Assembly: GCF_025630775.1 (NCBI RefSeq)
Contig: NZ_JAOSZE010000053.1
Location: 1 to 61,622, forward strand
Direction of reading: 5' to 3'
Source: Actinoplanes sp. KI2
GTDB taxonomy: Bacteria; Actinomycetota; Actinomycetes; Mycobacteriales; Micromonosporaceae
Length of the DNA: 61,622 nucleotides
Position 1 is the first letter of the stretch. Each line of letters starts with the position of its first letter. Positions 34,521 through 42,685 of the stretch are shown here, piece after piece. The position numbers and the translations under genes were made by a program. Under the pieces are notes generated by a model. That model was not told where the DNA came from. It was given only the letters and a program-made list of their open reading frames with translations, and did no database searches.

Positions 34521-35915
34521 CTACGCCGCCGGTTCGGTCGTCGGCGTCGTCGTCGGCGGTGTCGTGGGCGTCGTCGTCGGTGGTGTGGTGGGCGTCGTCG
34601 TCGGTGGTGTCGTCGGGGTGCTCTTGGTCGGCGTGGCGGTGGCCGACGCCGAGGCGCTCGCCGACGCCGACGCGCTCGCCGAGGCCGGCCCGCCCTTGGA
34701 CGAGTTCGGCTTCGCGTTGTGCGCCTTCGTGCTCGACGAAGGCAGCGGGAGCGGTGCCACCGTCTCCGGCTGCTGCTCGGTCGGGGTGGTGGTCACGGTG
34801 AACGGCTTGCCCTTCTCCTCCGGCGAGGCGGAGCCGTGCAGGATGATCGCCAGGGTCAGGCCGAGGGCCAGCACGGCGATCACCGCGATCGCCATGGCCA
34901 GCGCGGTCTGGCTGCGCGGCCGGCGGTACGGCGGCGGCGATGCCGGGATCAGCAGCTCGCGCTGCACCGGCACGGTGCGGCCCGTCGAGCCCGGCCCGAT
35001 GCGGCCCGTCGAGCCCGGCCCGGTGCGGCTCGGTGGCGCCGGGCTGAGCGGGGCGAGCATCGTGGTGCCGGTCATCCGCTTCCAGTCCAGCGGGCCGGCC
35101 GCCTCGAACGCCGCCTCGGCGAACTCGGCGGCGGTCGCGAACCGGTCGGCGGGCTGCTTGGCCATCGCCCGGGCGATCAGGTCGCGCACCTGCGGCGGCA
35201 CGTGCGCCGGCAGCGGCTCGGGCTCCTCCTCCAGGTGGCGCAGGGCCACCTGGAGCGCGTTGTCGCCGTCGAACGGCGGGTGGCCGGCGATGCAGTGGTA
35301 CGCCACCGCGCCCAGCGCGTAGATGTCGGTCGCGGCCGTGACCTTGCCCTTGGCGACCTGCTCGGGGGCCATGTAGAGGGCGGTGCCGACGATCGCGTTG
35401 AGCTGTGTGACGCTGGTCACCGCGGCCGAGCGGGCGACGCCGAAGTCGACCAGCACCACCGCGCCGGTCGGCCGGACGATCAGGTTGCCCGGCTTGACGT
35501 CCCGGTGCACCACGCCGACCTCGTGTGCGGCGTGCAGCGCGTCGGCGGCCTGGGCGACGACCGACATGGTCTCGCCGACCGACATCGGGCCCTGACGCAC
35601 CCGGCCGGAGAGCGCCTCGCCCTCCACGTACGCCATCACCAGGTAGGCCACTTGGTCATCGGAGGCGTCGTCGGCGCCGGCGTAGTCGTACACCTCGACG
35701 ACGCCCGGGTGGCGGAACGAGGCCATCATCCGGGCCTCGCCGTAGAAGCGGGCGGAGAACTCCGGGTCGCTCAGCATCGCGGTCTTCAGCACCTTGACCG
35801 CGATGACCCGGCCGAGCACCACGTCGGTGCCCTTCCAGACCTCGCCCATGCCCCCGGTCGCGATGCGCTCTTCCAACCGATACCGGTTGCCCAGGAGTAA
35901 CCCCGCAGACAGCAC
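34521..35915 (-). CDS. Transmembrane Ser/Thr protein kinase with Pro/Thr repeat tail
   Basis: The 464-residue protein is a PknA/PknB-type kinase. Landmarks are the Gly-loop IATGGMGEVW (18-27), Lys41, HRDVKPGN (Asp139), DFG at 157-159 and GTALYMAPE. A juxtamembrane Pro-rich linker contains two GPGSTGR units. One transmembrane helix lies near 333-356. The outer part has no sensor domain: it is low complexity, with an Ala-Ser dipeptide run and three repeats of TTPTTPPT, ending TTEPAA. The GTG start at 35915 is the only good one. Lack of PASTA repeats separates it from cell-wall sensing PknB. Confidence 0.9.
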   Translation of the reverse strand: MLSAGLLLGNRYRLEERIATGGMGEVWKGTDVVLGRVIAVKVLKTAMLSDPEFSARFYGEARMMASFRHPGVVEVYDYAGADDASDDQVAYLVMAYVEGEALSGRVRQGPMSVGETMSVVAQAADALHAAHEVGVVHRDVKPGNLIVRPTGAVVLVDFGVARSAAVTSVTQLNAIVGTALYMAPEQVAKGKVTAATDIYALGAVAYHCIAGHPPFDGDNALQVALRHLEEEPEPLPAHVPPQVRDLIARAMAKQPADRFATAAEFAEAAFEAAGPLDWKRMTGTTMLAPLSPAPPSRTGPGSTGRIGPGSTGRTVPVQRELLIPASPPPYRRPRSQTALAMAIAVIAVLALGLTLAIILHGSASPEEKGKPFTVTTTPTEQQPETVAPLPLPSSSTKAHNAKPNSSKGGPASASASASASASASATATPTKSTPTTPPTTTPTTPPTTTPTTPPTTTPTTEPAA

Positions 35916-35988
35916 CGCTGGACCTTATCTAATCGGGTGGCTTGGCCACAGCACACGAACGTCGCTCAACTCTACAGACGCCTCTCCG

Positions 35989-36558
35989 CTACCGGGACGC
36001 CAGCGGAGGCACTCGGGTGCCGGCCGCCGAATCGGCGATGAGCTGGGCGAGCCGCCGCTCCCGGGTTTCCGGACGCTTGGCACTGATCACCCAATGGGTG
36101 GCCGCCCGCCGGTAGTACGCGGACTGCCCGCAGAACCACTCCCACGCCTTCGCGTCGGCCTGGAACCGCGCGATCTGCTCCGGATCGAAGGACCCGTCCT
36201 GCTCGTACGAGTAGGCCGGGGCCTGATCGACTTTGCGCAGCTCGAAGGCTCGCACCCCGGCCGGAGTCATGAGCCCGCGGCCGGTCAGTTCGGTGATCTT
36301 GGCGATGTTGACCGAGCTCCACACGCTGCCCTTGCGGCGCGGCGTGAACCGCACCCGGTAGCGCTGCTCGTCCAGGCTGCGGGCGACGCTGTCGATCCAG
36401 CCGAAGCAGAGCGCCTGCTCGATCGCCTCCGGGTGGGTGACCCCGGTCCGCCCCGAGCCCTTCTTCCAGTAGCCGACGAACAACTCGGCCGCGGAGTCAT
36501 GATGGGCCTCGAACCAGGCGCGCAGGTCAGCGGCGGTGTCGAAGAACAGTGCGTCCAC
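35989..36558 (-). CDS. YdeI/OmpD-associated family protein
   Basis: The 189-residue protein has the family pattern: FDTAADLRAWFEAHHDSAAELFVGYWKKGSG, then VTHPEAIEQALCFGWIDSVARSLDEQRYRVRFTPRRKGSVWSSVNIAKITEL and FQADAKAWEWFCGQSAYYRRAATHWVISAKRPETRERRLAQLI. These are cytoplasmic proteins linked in other bacteria to stress or peptide resistance; the molecular role is unknown. It is not obviously in an operon. Confidence 0.85.
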   Translation of the reverse strand: MDALFFDTAADLRAWFEAHHDSAAELFVGYWKKGSGRTGVTHPEAIEQALCFGWIDSVARSLDEQRYRVRFTPRRKGSVWSSVNIAKITELTGRGLMTPAGVRAFELRKVDQAPAYSYEQDGSFDPEQIARFQADAKAWEWFCGQSAYYRRAATHWVISAKRPETRERRLAQLIADSAAGTRVPPLASR

Positions 36559-36618
36559 CGGGACAGCGTAGGGCCGGGCGGCAAAGAGCTCCGCCCGGCG
36601 ACCGATCTGTGGTATGTC

Positions 36619-36966
36619 TCAGCCGCGGCCGGTGATGATCACGGCGGTCTCGGCCAGTTCCTGCTCCTCCTGGGCGGCCTCGCGGGTCAGCACCCGGCGG
36701 CCGTACGCGGCGGCGGCCCAGCCGGCCGCGATCCCGGCCAGCGCGGTCAGCGTCAGCAGGCCCCACGGGCGGCTCGGGCGGCGCCCGGCCAGCGCGTCCG
36801 CCGCGGCGTTGGCCCGCCGCCAGGCCTCGTCCGCCCAGTCCTGGCCCTTGTCGCCGGCGACCGCGGCCGCCTTCGTGGCGGTGTTACCGGCCGCCGACAT
36901 GGCCGAGGAAAGGTACTCCCAGGCCTGGTCGGCGGTTCGCTCGGCTTTGCTCTTTGTCGAGAACAT
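36619..36966 (-). CDS. Small YtxH-like/stress-type membrane protein
   Basis: The 115-residue protein has GAGGAGAGA upstream of the ATG at 36966. A helical N-terminal half (TADQAWEYLSSAMSAAGNTATKAAAVAGDKG) is followed by one transmembrane helix (WGLLTLTALAGIAAGWAAAAYG) and a short acidic tail. No enzyme motif is seen. The frame continues upstream past 36966, but that part is not protein-like. A possible stress-sigma promoter lies at 37008-37033. Confidence 0.75.
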   Translation of the reverse strand: MFSTKSKAERTADQAWEYLSSAMSAAGNTATKAAAVAGDKGQDWADEAWRRANAAADALAGRRPSRPWGLLTLTALAGIAAGWAAAAYGRRVLTREAAQEEQELAETAVIITGRG

Positions 36967-37283
36967 CGTCGGTTTCTCTCCTCTTGCGCTCGCCGTACCT
37001 CGTTCACCTGCCCGTACGCGCCATGCGCGAAACGTGTCCGCTGTGGACGCCATCACGTTTCGGAAACGACTGGACGTACCCCGGTAGTCTTGACACGGTT
37101 CACACGGGTCACTCAGGTGGCTAACAGGTTCAGGGCCTAGCCTTTTGGTCAGTCTCACCGAACCTTCGGGGGTGGTCTCGCCGCCCCCAGCGTGACACGG
37201 GACACAGCATTGCTCTACGCTGCGTCGCGGCCCGCGCACAGAGAAGCTGACGCCCGGGAGTCCGGGCGGTGGAGGGAATTGGC
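36967..37283. other. Divergent intergenic region with possible SigB-type promoter
   Basis: No gene is visible. Toward the minus gene, GTTT at 37033-37030 and GGGCAG at 37013-37008 are 16 bases apart, similar to the stress-sigma (SigB-like) pattern GNNT-N14-16-GGGTAC. Toward the STAS gene, TTGACA (37093-37098 region) and an AT-poor spacer are present, but no clear -10. GTTCA and GGTTCA elements recur near 37097-37135. Confidence 0.35.
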
Positions 37284-37646
37284 GTGACGCTGTCGATAAC
37301 GACGTCGACGCTTGCCGACGGTGTGGTGGAGGTCTCGCCCAGCGGCGAGATCGACGTGGAGAACGCGTACGAGATTCGCGAGGCGGTGGCGGCCCAGCTC
37401 GGCGACCCGCAGCTCGCCCGCATAGAGCTCAATTTGCAGGCCGTGACCTTCATCGACTCCGTAGGCATCAGCGCGCTCGTGGCCGCCTTCCAGCTCGCCG
37501 CGGTCAGCGAGGTCAAGCTGATCGTGACCCAGCCCAGCCGCTTCGCTCATCGCCAGCTGTGGGTGACCGGCCTGCTCGGCCTCTTCGGCAACCCGCAGCC
37601 GTTCGACGACGGCGCCGAGAGCGAGCGGCCCGCCTTCTCCGCCTAG
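37284..37646 (+). CDS. STAS-domain anti-sigma-factor antagonist
   Basis: The 120-residue protein has the STAS fold of SpoIIAA/RsbV: VVEVSPSGEIDVENAYEIREAV, then LNLQAVTFIDSVGISALVAAFQLA with phosphorylatable Ser59 in FIDSVG. I chose GTG at 37284 because GGAGGGAA lies just upstream. It should bind an anti-sigma kinase when dephosphorylated and free a sigma factor. The 3' end (RPAFSA) lies at the head of a 30-bp tandem repeat. Confidence 0.9.
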   Translation: MTLSITTSTLADGVVEVSPSGEIDVENAYEIREAVAAQLGDPQLARIELNLQAVTFIDSVGISALVAAFQLAAVSEVKLIVTQPSRFAHRQLWVTGLLGLFGNPQPFDDGAESERPAFSA

Positions 37647-37740
37647 GCGGCGGCCCGGCCCGCGTTCTCCGCCCTGGCGGCGGCCCGGCCCGCGTTCTCC
37701 GCCCTGGCGGCGGCCCGGCCCGCGTTCTCCGCCCTGGCGG
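37621..37740. repeat. 30-bp tandem repeat grown from the STAS gene 3' end
   Basis: Three identical 30-bp units occupy 37651-37680, 37681-37710 and 37711-37740 (each starts CGGCCCGGCCCGCGTTCTCC). The 30 bases before them (37621-37650) are a diverged copy that encodes the end of the STAS protein, including its TAG stop, where the repeats have CTG. The unit is ten codons long, so read-through of the TAG would add three copies of AAARPAFSAL. It is most likely a tandem duplication by slippage or recombination. Confidence 0.9.
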
Positions 37741-37802
37741 CTGCCCCGCATGGCGGCTGCCCCGCCTGGTGATGCGGCGCGGTGCTCTGCTCGGCGGGGG
37801 CG

Positions 37803-38642
37803 TCACAGCGCCGGCGAGTGCACCTCTACCGCGTCGAGGCTGAAGCGGACGTCCGCGGCCTCCACCGGGGCGCGTAGCGGCGTGACCACGGCGAAGTGCT
37901 CGGCCAGCGCCGCCAGGTCGGTCTGCGGCTCCAGCAGCTCGTCGGCGGCCTGCACGGCGGTGCGCACGAAGCCCTCGCCGGCCTCGGCGATGCTCATCTG
38001 CACCTGGCCGAACTGCGCGAGCGACGCCCGGCGCAGCCCGCGGATGCCGTCCAGGTGCAGGTCGGGCACGTTGAGGTTGAAGACGGTGCCGCCCGCGGTG
38101 TGCCGCAGCGTGGGTATCAGCCGCACGGCGAGCTCGGCGGCGCTGCTCCAATGGCGCTTCTCGTCGTCCGCCTCGCTGATCACGTCCAGGGCGGCGCCGC
38201 CGCTGCGTGACGAGGCCGCCCGCGGCGAGAGCACGTCCAGCGAGACCGCGAGACCGTGCAGTCCCGCGTACGAGGCGGTCAGCGTCGCACCCACCGTCCC
38301 CGAGTGCACCACCGCCGACCCGGCATTGGCCCCCCGGTTGATCCCGGAGAGCACCATCGTGGGCACCTCGCCGAACGCCTCGCGCAGCGCGAGCAGCACG
38401 ATGTACGCCGGGGACGCGGCCACGGCGTACGCGGGAATGTGCCGCGCCCCGGTGATCTCGCGCTTGTGCAGAATGATCTTGCCGTGCTCCTCGACCGCGG
38501 TCATCGCGGCGCTGCTGCCGCTCGACTCGCTGACCGGCGCGGCCACGACCACGTCGTGTCCCTCCCGGGCGGCGGCCCGCGCCAGGTGGCGGAGGCCGGG
38601 CGACTCGATGCCGTCGTCGTTGGTGACCAGGATTCGTGTCAT
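37803..38642 (-). CDS. surE: SurE 5'/3'-nucleotidase
   Basis: The 279-residue protein begins MTRILVTNDDGIESPGLRHLARAA, the SurE metal site with Asp8-Asp9, followed by VVAAPVSESSGSSAAMT and LSGINRGANAGSAVVHSGTVGAT. It dephosphorylates nucleoside monophosphates. Its ATG overlaps the pfkB-type stop in ATGA, so the two are co-translated. It is somewhat longer than E. coli SurE, with a C-terminal extension ending FSLDAVEVHSPAL. Confidence 0.9.
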   Translation of the reverse strand: MTRILVTNDDGIESPGLRHLARAAAREGHDVVVAAPVSESSGSSAAMTAVEEHGKIILHKREITGARHIPAYAVAASPAYIVLLALREAFGEVPTMVLSGINRGANAGSAVVHSGTVGATLTASYAGLHGLAVSLDVLSPRAASSRSGGAALDVISEADDEKRHWSSAAELAVRLIPTLRHTAGGTVFNLNVPDLHLDGIRGLRRASLAQFGQVQMSIAEAGEGFVRTAVQAADELLEPQTDLAALAEHFAVVTPLRAPVEAADVRFSLDAVEVHSPAL

Positions 38643-39580
38643 CGTGCCTTCTTGATCGGGGTGAGCTTGATCCGCTCGGTGAGAACATGGACCGCGTCCA
38701 GGTGTCCCGTGCCGAGACCGTGCCGGGTGACGTTCAAGGCGCCGGCGGCCGCCCCGGTGCGGACCGCCTCGCACATCTCGCCGCCTCGGGCGAGCACCGT
38801 GGCGACGCCGGCGGTCATCGAGTCGCCCGCGCCCCGGCCGTCGGTGGGGGTCAGCCTGGGCGTGCCGACCCGGTAGATCTCCTCGTTGATCAGCGCCAGC
38901 GCGCCCATGTCCGCCCGGGACACCAGGGCCGCCTGTGCGCCGTCGTGGTGCAGCTTGACCAGCGCGTCGGTGAGGTGCTTCTCGGAGTCGTCGGGCGAGA
39001 GGCCGTCGGCGATGAGCTCCTCGTGGCTGACCTTCACGACGTCGAGGCCGGCCGACAGCACCGCCTTCAGGTGGTCGCCGCACAGGTCGGCGATCACCTT
39101 GCAGCCGTTGGCGCGGAGGTCGGCGGCGAGTCGGCGGTAGACGTCGGGCCGGATGACGGAGGGGTGCGCGGGGCCGCTGAGGATGGCGATGCCGGCCCGC
39201 AGCCCCTCGGCCAGGGCCAGGTTGTAGAGCTCGTCCAGCTCGTGGCGGGTGAACGGTGCGCCGGCTATCTCGGCGAGCGACCGGCGCTGCCCGTCCCGGC
39301 GGTCGTGCACGTACCAGCCGCTGCCGGTCTCGCGCTGGACGGTGCGCAGCGTGACGCCCTTGAAGTCGAGCAGCGGCTTGAGGACCCGGCCGACCTCGCC
39401 GCCCACGGCAGCGCAGAGAGTCACCTCGGCGCCGAGCGAGGTGATCATGCGGGTCTGCCAGATGCCCTGTCCGCCGGGGTGGACATGCAGCTCGGGCTGG
39501 TCATGCTGCTGCTCGATGGTCACGGTGAGTTGAGGTGCCGGCGCGAAGACCATGACCCGAGCGTCGCTCATATCCGACAT
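38639..39580 (-). CDS. PfkB-family carbohydrate kinase
   Basis: The 313-residue protein has the ribokinase/PfkB fold: VHPGGQGIWQTRMITSLGAEVTLCAAVGGEVG near the start and the signature TPTDGRGAGDSMTAGVATVLARG with the catalytic Asp in GAGD. Family members phosphorylate sugars or nucleosides; the substrate here is not clear. Gene overlap with surE suggests a joint role in sugar- or nucleoside-phosphate turnover. Confidence 0.85.
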   Translation of the reverse strand: MSDMSDARVMVFAPAPQLTVTIEQQHDQPELHVHPGGQGIWQTRMITSLGAEVTLCAAVGGEVGRVLKPLLDFKGVTLRTVQRETGSGWYVHDRRDGQRRSLAEIAGAPFTRHELDELYNLALAEGLRAGIAILSGPAHPSVIRPDVYRRLAADLRANGCKVIADLCGDHLKAVLSAGLDVVKVSHEELIADGLSPDDSEKHLTDALVKLHHDGAQAALVSRADMGALALINEEIYRVGTPRLTPTDGRGAGDSMTAGVATVLARGGEMCEAVRTGAAAGALNVTRHGLGTGHLDAVHVLTERIKLTPIKKAR

Positions 39581-39634
39581 AGTCCACTTTTGCGGGCGGC
39601 ATGGTCTGGCAAATCCCGCAAAAGCGATGGAATC

Positions 39635-39946
39635 TCAGATTTCAAGCGCCTCGTCGGTGAGGTCCTGCAACGCGCTGGTGAGTGCCGGCTGCTGCCGCAA
39701 CAGGTCCTCCAGCCGCACCCGCCACTTGCCGGCCTCGATGTCGGCGACGTTCCGGTCGCCGCCGGTCTCGACCAGGGCGGTCAGCAGCCGCTGCCGGGTG
39801 TCGGCGAACTGGCCGTAGACCTCGCTGCCCAGCCGGCTCAGCACCCGGGCCGCGAACTGGTCGGAGTGCGGGCTGCGGGCGGCCTGGACGAATGCCCGAG
39901 CGCCGTCCCAGGCAACCCGGGGCTGGTGGGTGTACGCCTGAGTCAT
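39635..39946 (-). CDS. Helical 103-aa protein of unknown function
   Basis: The protein is wholly helical, with no signal peptide or membrane segment. It reads MTQAYTHQPRVAWDGARAFV, DQFAARVLSRLGSEVYGQFA, TRQRLLTALVETGGDRNVADIEAG and PALTSALQDLTDEALEI. It resembles small helical domains found in actinomycete signalling proteins, but I do not recognise a family. It has GGAGGGG-like purines upstream of the ATG and stands alone. Confidence 0.6.
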   Translation of the reverse strand: MTQAYTHQPRVAWDGARAFVQAARSPHSDQFAARVLSRLGSEVYGQFADTRQRLLTALVETGGDRNVADIEAGKWRVRLEDLLRQQPALTSALQDLTDEALEI

Positions 39947-40134
39947 GACTGTGTCCCCTCCGTGATGACTTGGCCACTAAGCGTAGTGATAGGGCTGACG
40001 TGTGATCAGGATGCCCGTGATCTGTGATGATCGCCATACCGATGGCCAGATCCCCGCAAGGCGGCAAAACGCGCAGGGTCAGATCGCCGCAAAGCGGCGA
40101 AACGTGCGGGGCCGGATGGGTAGCGCGACCGGGA

Positions 40135-42264
40135 TCAGGGCCGGCCGGGCAGCCAGTCCGCCCGCGTGCCGACCGTGGTCAGGCGCTGGGTGGCCCGGGA
40201 AAGCGCGACATAGAGGGTGCGGATCCCGGCCGCGTCCCGGGTCAGCGCCGCCGGCTCGACCAGCACCACCGCGTCGTACTCCATGCCCTTCGCCTCGAGC
40301 GCCGTGACCACCTGCACCCGCTCGGGCAGCCCGGCCACCCACGCGGCCATCTCGTCCCGGCGCGGCACCGGCGTGATCACGCCGATCGTCCCGTCCACGT
40401 CGGTGAGCTGCTTCTCGGCCAGCTCGCGCACCATGCCGGGGAGGCCGGCCCGGTCGGCGAGCACGTCGACCGGGTCCACGCCGGTGCTGCGCACGGCCCG
40501 CGGCAGCGGCAGGTCCGGCATGATCGTGCGGATCACCTTGGCGGCCTCGGCGAAGATCTCCGACGAGTTCCGGTAGTTGGTGGTCAGGGCGTAGCTGTTG
40601 CGCTTGCGCGAGCCGAGCGCCCGGTCGCGGGACCGGTCCAGCTCGGCCGGGTCGCCGGCCCACGCGGTCTGCGCCGGGTCGCCCACGATCGTCCAGGACG
40701 CGTACTGACCGCGGCGGCCGATCATTCGCCACTGCATCGGCGAGACGTCCTGCGACTCGTCGACGACCACGTGCGCGAAGTCCCGGTAGTCGTCGTCGCG
40801 CTGGACCTGCTGGGCCCGGTTGGCGGCCTGCCGGTCGGCGTAGGTGCTGACCTCCTGGATGCCGTCGCGTACGTGGAAGGGGTTCTTGGTCTTCTTCTGC
40901 GGCTGGCGCGGGCGGCCCATCACCTCGTCGAGCTCGTCGAGCAGCGCCACGTCGGCGATCGTCGGGCCGTGCTCGCCGAGCGCGTCGAACGAGCCCTGCA
41001 GGGTGGCGATCTCCTCGCGGGAGAGCACGCCGTTCGCGTACCTGCGCAGCCGGCCCGGATCGGCCAGCCAGCGCAGCACCCGCATCGGCGTGAAGCGCGG
41101 CCACCAGGCCTTGAGGAACTCCCGGAAGTCGGCGCGGTCGGCCAGCTCGGCCTCGAAGTCCGCCTTCTCCGGCAGGCCGGTGACCTTGAGCTGACGTGCC
41201 TGCGCCCAGAGCGCGTCGAAGATCCGGTCGAAGCCGTGGCCGCGTACCTCGTTGCGGCGCGCGCCCCGGGGGAGCGCCTTGCGCCGGATGTCCTCCAGGT
41301 TCCGTGCGTCCAGCCGCAGCAGCGTGCCCCGGTAGAGCAGGCGCAGCTCGTCGGGGCCGCCCGGGACGGCGTCGTGCGAGGCCCGCTCGAGCACCCGGCG
41401 CATCCGCAGCGAGCCCTTGATCGCGGCGACCGGGCCGGGGTCGACCCGGGTCGCGTCGTAGCCGACCACCAGCGAGCCCAGCGAGCGCAGCGTCGCGGTC
41501 TCCTCGCCGAGCGAGGGCAGCACGGTCGCGATGTAGTCGACGAACACGCCGGACGGGCCGACCACCAGGATGCCGCCGCCGGCGAACCGGCTGCGGTCGG
41601 AGTACAGCAGGTACGCCGCCCGGTGCAGGGCCACCGCCGTCTTGCCGGTGCCCGGGCCGCCGGTCACGATCGTCACGCCGGAGGAGGGGGAGCGGATCGC
41701 CTCGTCCTGCTCGCGCTGGATGGTCGCGACGATGTCCCGCATGCCGTGCCCGGTCGCCTTGGAGAGGCTGGCCAGCAGCGCGCCGTCGCCGACCACCCGC
41801 ATGCCGGGCGGGGCGGCCTCGGGGTCGAGCAGGTCGTCCTCGATGCCGGTGACCCGTTCCCGGCTCGACTGGATCATGCGGCGGCGTACCACGCCGAGCG
41901 GCTCGGCCGCGGTGGCCCGGTAGAAGGCGGCGGCCGCGGGTGCCCGCCAGTCCACCACCAGCGGCTGCGAGCCCTCGTCGCGGATGCCCATCCGGCCGAC
42001 GTAGTGGGTCGCGCCGGTCTTCAGGTCGAGACGGCCGAAGACCAGCCCCTCGTACTCGGTGTCCAGGGCATGCCGGCGGCGGGCGGCGTGATAGACCATC
42101 GCGTCCCGCTCGACCAGCGCGCCGAACGTGCCGACACCGGCCAGCTGGTAGCCCTCCTTCTCGGCGCGGGACGCGTCCCGGCGCAACTCGGCCAGCCGGG
42201 CGTAGACCCGATCCACGTGCTGCTGCTCGATCGCAATCTCTTGCTGGAGGACGGTGTCGCTCAA
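40135..42264 (-). CDS. HelD/HelR-type UvrD-like helicase (RNA polymerase recycling factor)
   Basis: The protein has about 709 residues from a TTG at 42264 with AGGGAGAT upstream; the frame is open to 42342. The N-terminal coiled-coil arm (SDTVLQQEIAIEQQHVDRVYARLAELRRD) is typical of HelD. The motor has Walker A GGPGTGKTAVALHR, HVVVDESQDVSPMQWRM and ALTTNYRNS. HelD removes stalled RNA polymerase from DNA; the related HelR confers rifamycin tolerance. The GC-rich coding region has no transmembrane segments. I see no rifamycin-associated element upstream, so its regulation is not shown. It shares its upstream region with the ArsR promoter. Confidence 0.85.
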   Translation of the reverse strand: MSDTVLQQEIAIEQQHVDRVYARLAELRRDASRAEKEGYQLAGVGTFGALVERDAMVYHAARRRHALDTEYEGLVFGRLDLKTGATHYVGRMGIRDEGSQPLVVDWRAPAAAAFYRATAAEPLGVVRRRMIQSSRERVTGIEDDLLDPEAAPPGMRVVGDGALLASLSKATGHGMRDIVATIQREQDEAIRSPSSGVTIVTGGPGTGKTAVALHRAAYLLYSDRSRFAGGGILVVGPSGVFVDYIATVLPSLGEETATLRSLGSLVVGYDATRVDPGPVAAIKGSLRMRRVLERASHDAVPGGPDELRLLYRGTLLRLDARNLEDIRRKALPRGARRNEVRGHGFDRIFDALWAQARQLKVTGLPEKADFEAELADRADFREFLKAWWPRFTPMRVLRWLADPGRLRRYANGVLSREEIATLQGSFDALGEHGPTIADVALLDELDEVMGRPRQPQKKTKNPFHVRDGIQEVSTYADRQAANRAQQVQRDDDYRDFAHVVVDESQDVSPMQWRMIGRRGQYASWTIVGDPAQTAWAGDPAELDRSRDRALGSRKRNSYALTTNYRNSSEIFAEAAKVIRTIMPDLPLPRAVRSTGVDPVDVLADRAGLPGMVRELAEKQLTDVDGTIGVITPVPRRDEMAAWVAGLPERVQVVTALEAKGMEYDAVVLVEPAALTRDAAGIRTLYVALSRATQRLTTVGTRADWLPGRP

Positions 42265-42326
42265 GGTGGGTCGATCTCCCTGGAGAGAAAAGGGGGCAAT
42301 CGAATCTACTCCCATAGACCAGGTCC

Positions 42327-42369
42327 TTGACAGTTGGGTCACGGCGCGGATACTTAAGCAAGTGCTTAA
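42327..42369 (+). promoter_or_regulatory. ArsR promoter and operator
   Basis: TTGACA at 42327-42332 and GATACT at 42349-42354 are 16 bases apart. The palindrome TTAAGCAAGTGCTTAA (42354-42369) overlaps the -10 edge and the predicted start point. The GTG start of the ArsR gene (42362) sits at the expected +1, which suggests a leaderless message and autorepression. Confidence 0.75.
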
Positions 42370-42685
42370 CCATCAGCTCGACCTGATGTACGCGGCTCTC
42401 TCCGACGGCAGCCGCCGCACGATGGTCGACCGGCTCAGCCGCGGCCCGGCCACCGTCAAACAGCTGGCCGAGCCGCTGACCATGTCGCTGCCGGCCGTGC
42501 TGCAGCACCTGCGCGTGCTGGAGGAGAGCGGCCTGGTCCGCTCGGAGAAGGTCGGCCGGGTCCGCACCTGCCGCCTGCAGCCGGCCGCGCTGCAGGCCGC
42601 CGAGCAGTGGATCGCCGACCGCCGGGCCGGATGGGTGGCCAACCTCGATCGACTCGAACAATTTCTGCAGGAGGAAGAGCAGTGA
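42362..42685 (+). CDS. ArsR-family repressor
   Basis: The 107-residue protein starts at GTG 42362. It has the short ArsR winged helix: MYAALSDGSRRTMVDRLSRGPATVKQLAEPLTMSLPAVLQHLRVLEESGLVRSEKVGRVRTCRLQ. There is no metal-binding Cys cluster, so it belongs to the non-metal class that precedes an SRPBCC gene. The following gene overlaps its stop. It probably represses this two-gene operon from the operator at 42354-42369. Confidence 0.85.
   Translation: MLNHQLDLMYAALSDGSRRTMVDRLSRGPATVKQLAEPLTMSLPAVLQHLRVLEESGLVRSEKVGRVRTCRLQPAALQAAEQWIADRRAGWVANLDRLEQFLQEEEQ

Noticed and set aside
36967..37239. N-terminal extension of the 115-aa membrane protein
   Set aside because: The frame is open, but its residues are low in coding character and the ATG at 36966 has a good ribosome-binding site.
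37651..37740. CRISPR-like array
   Set aside because: The 30-bp units are directly abutting without spacers and no cas genes are near; they derive from the STAS gene end.
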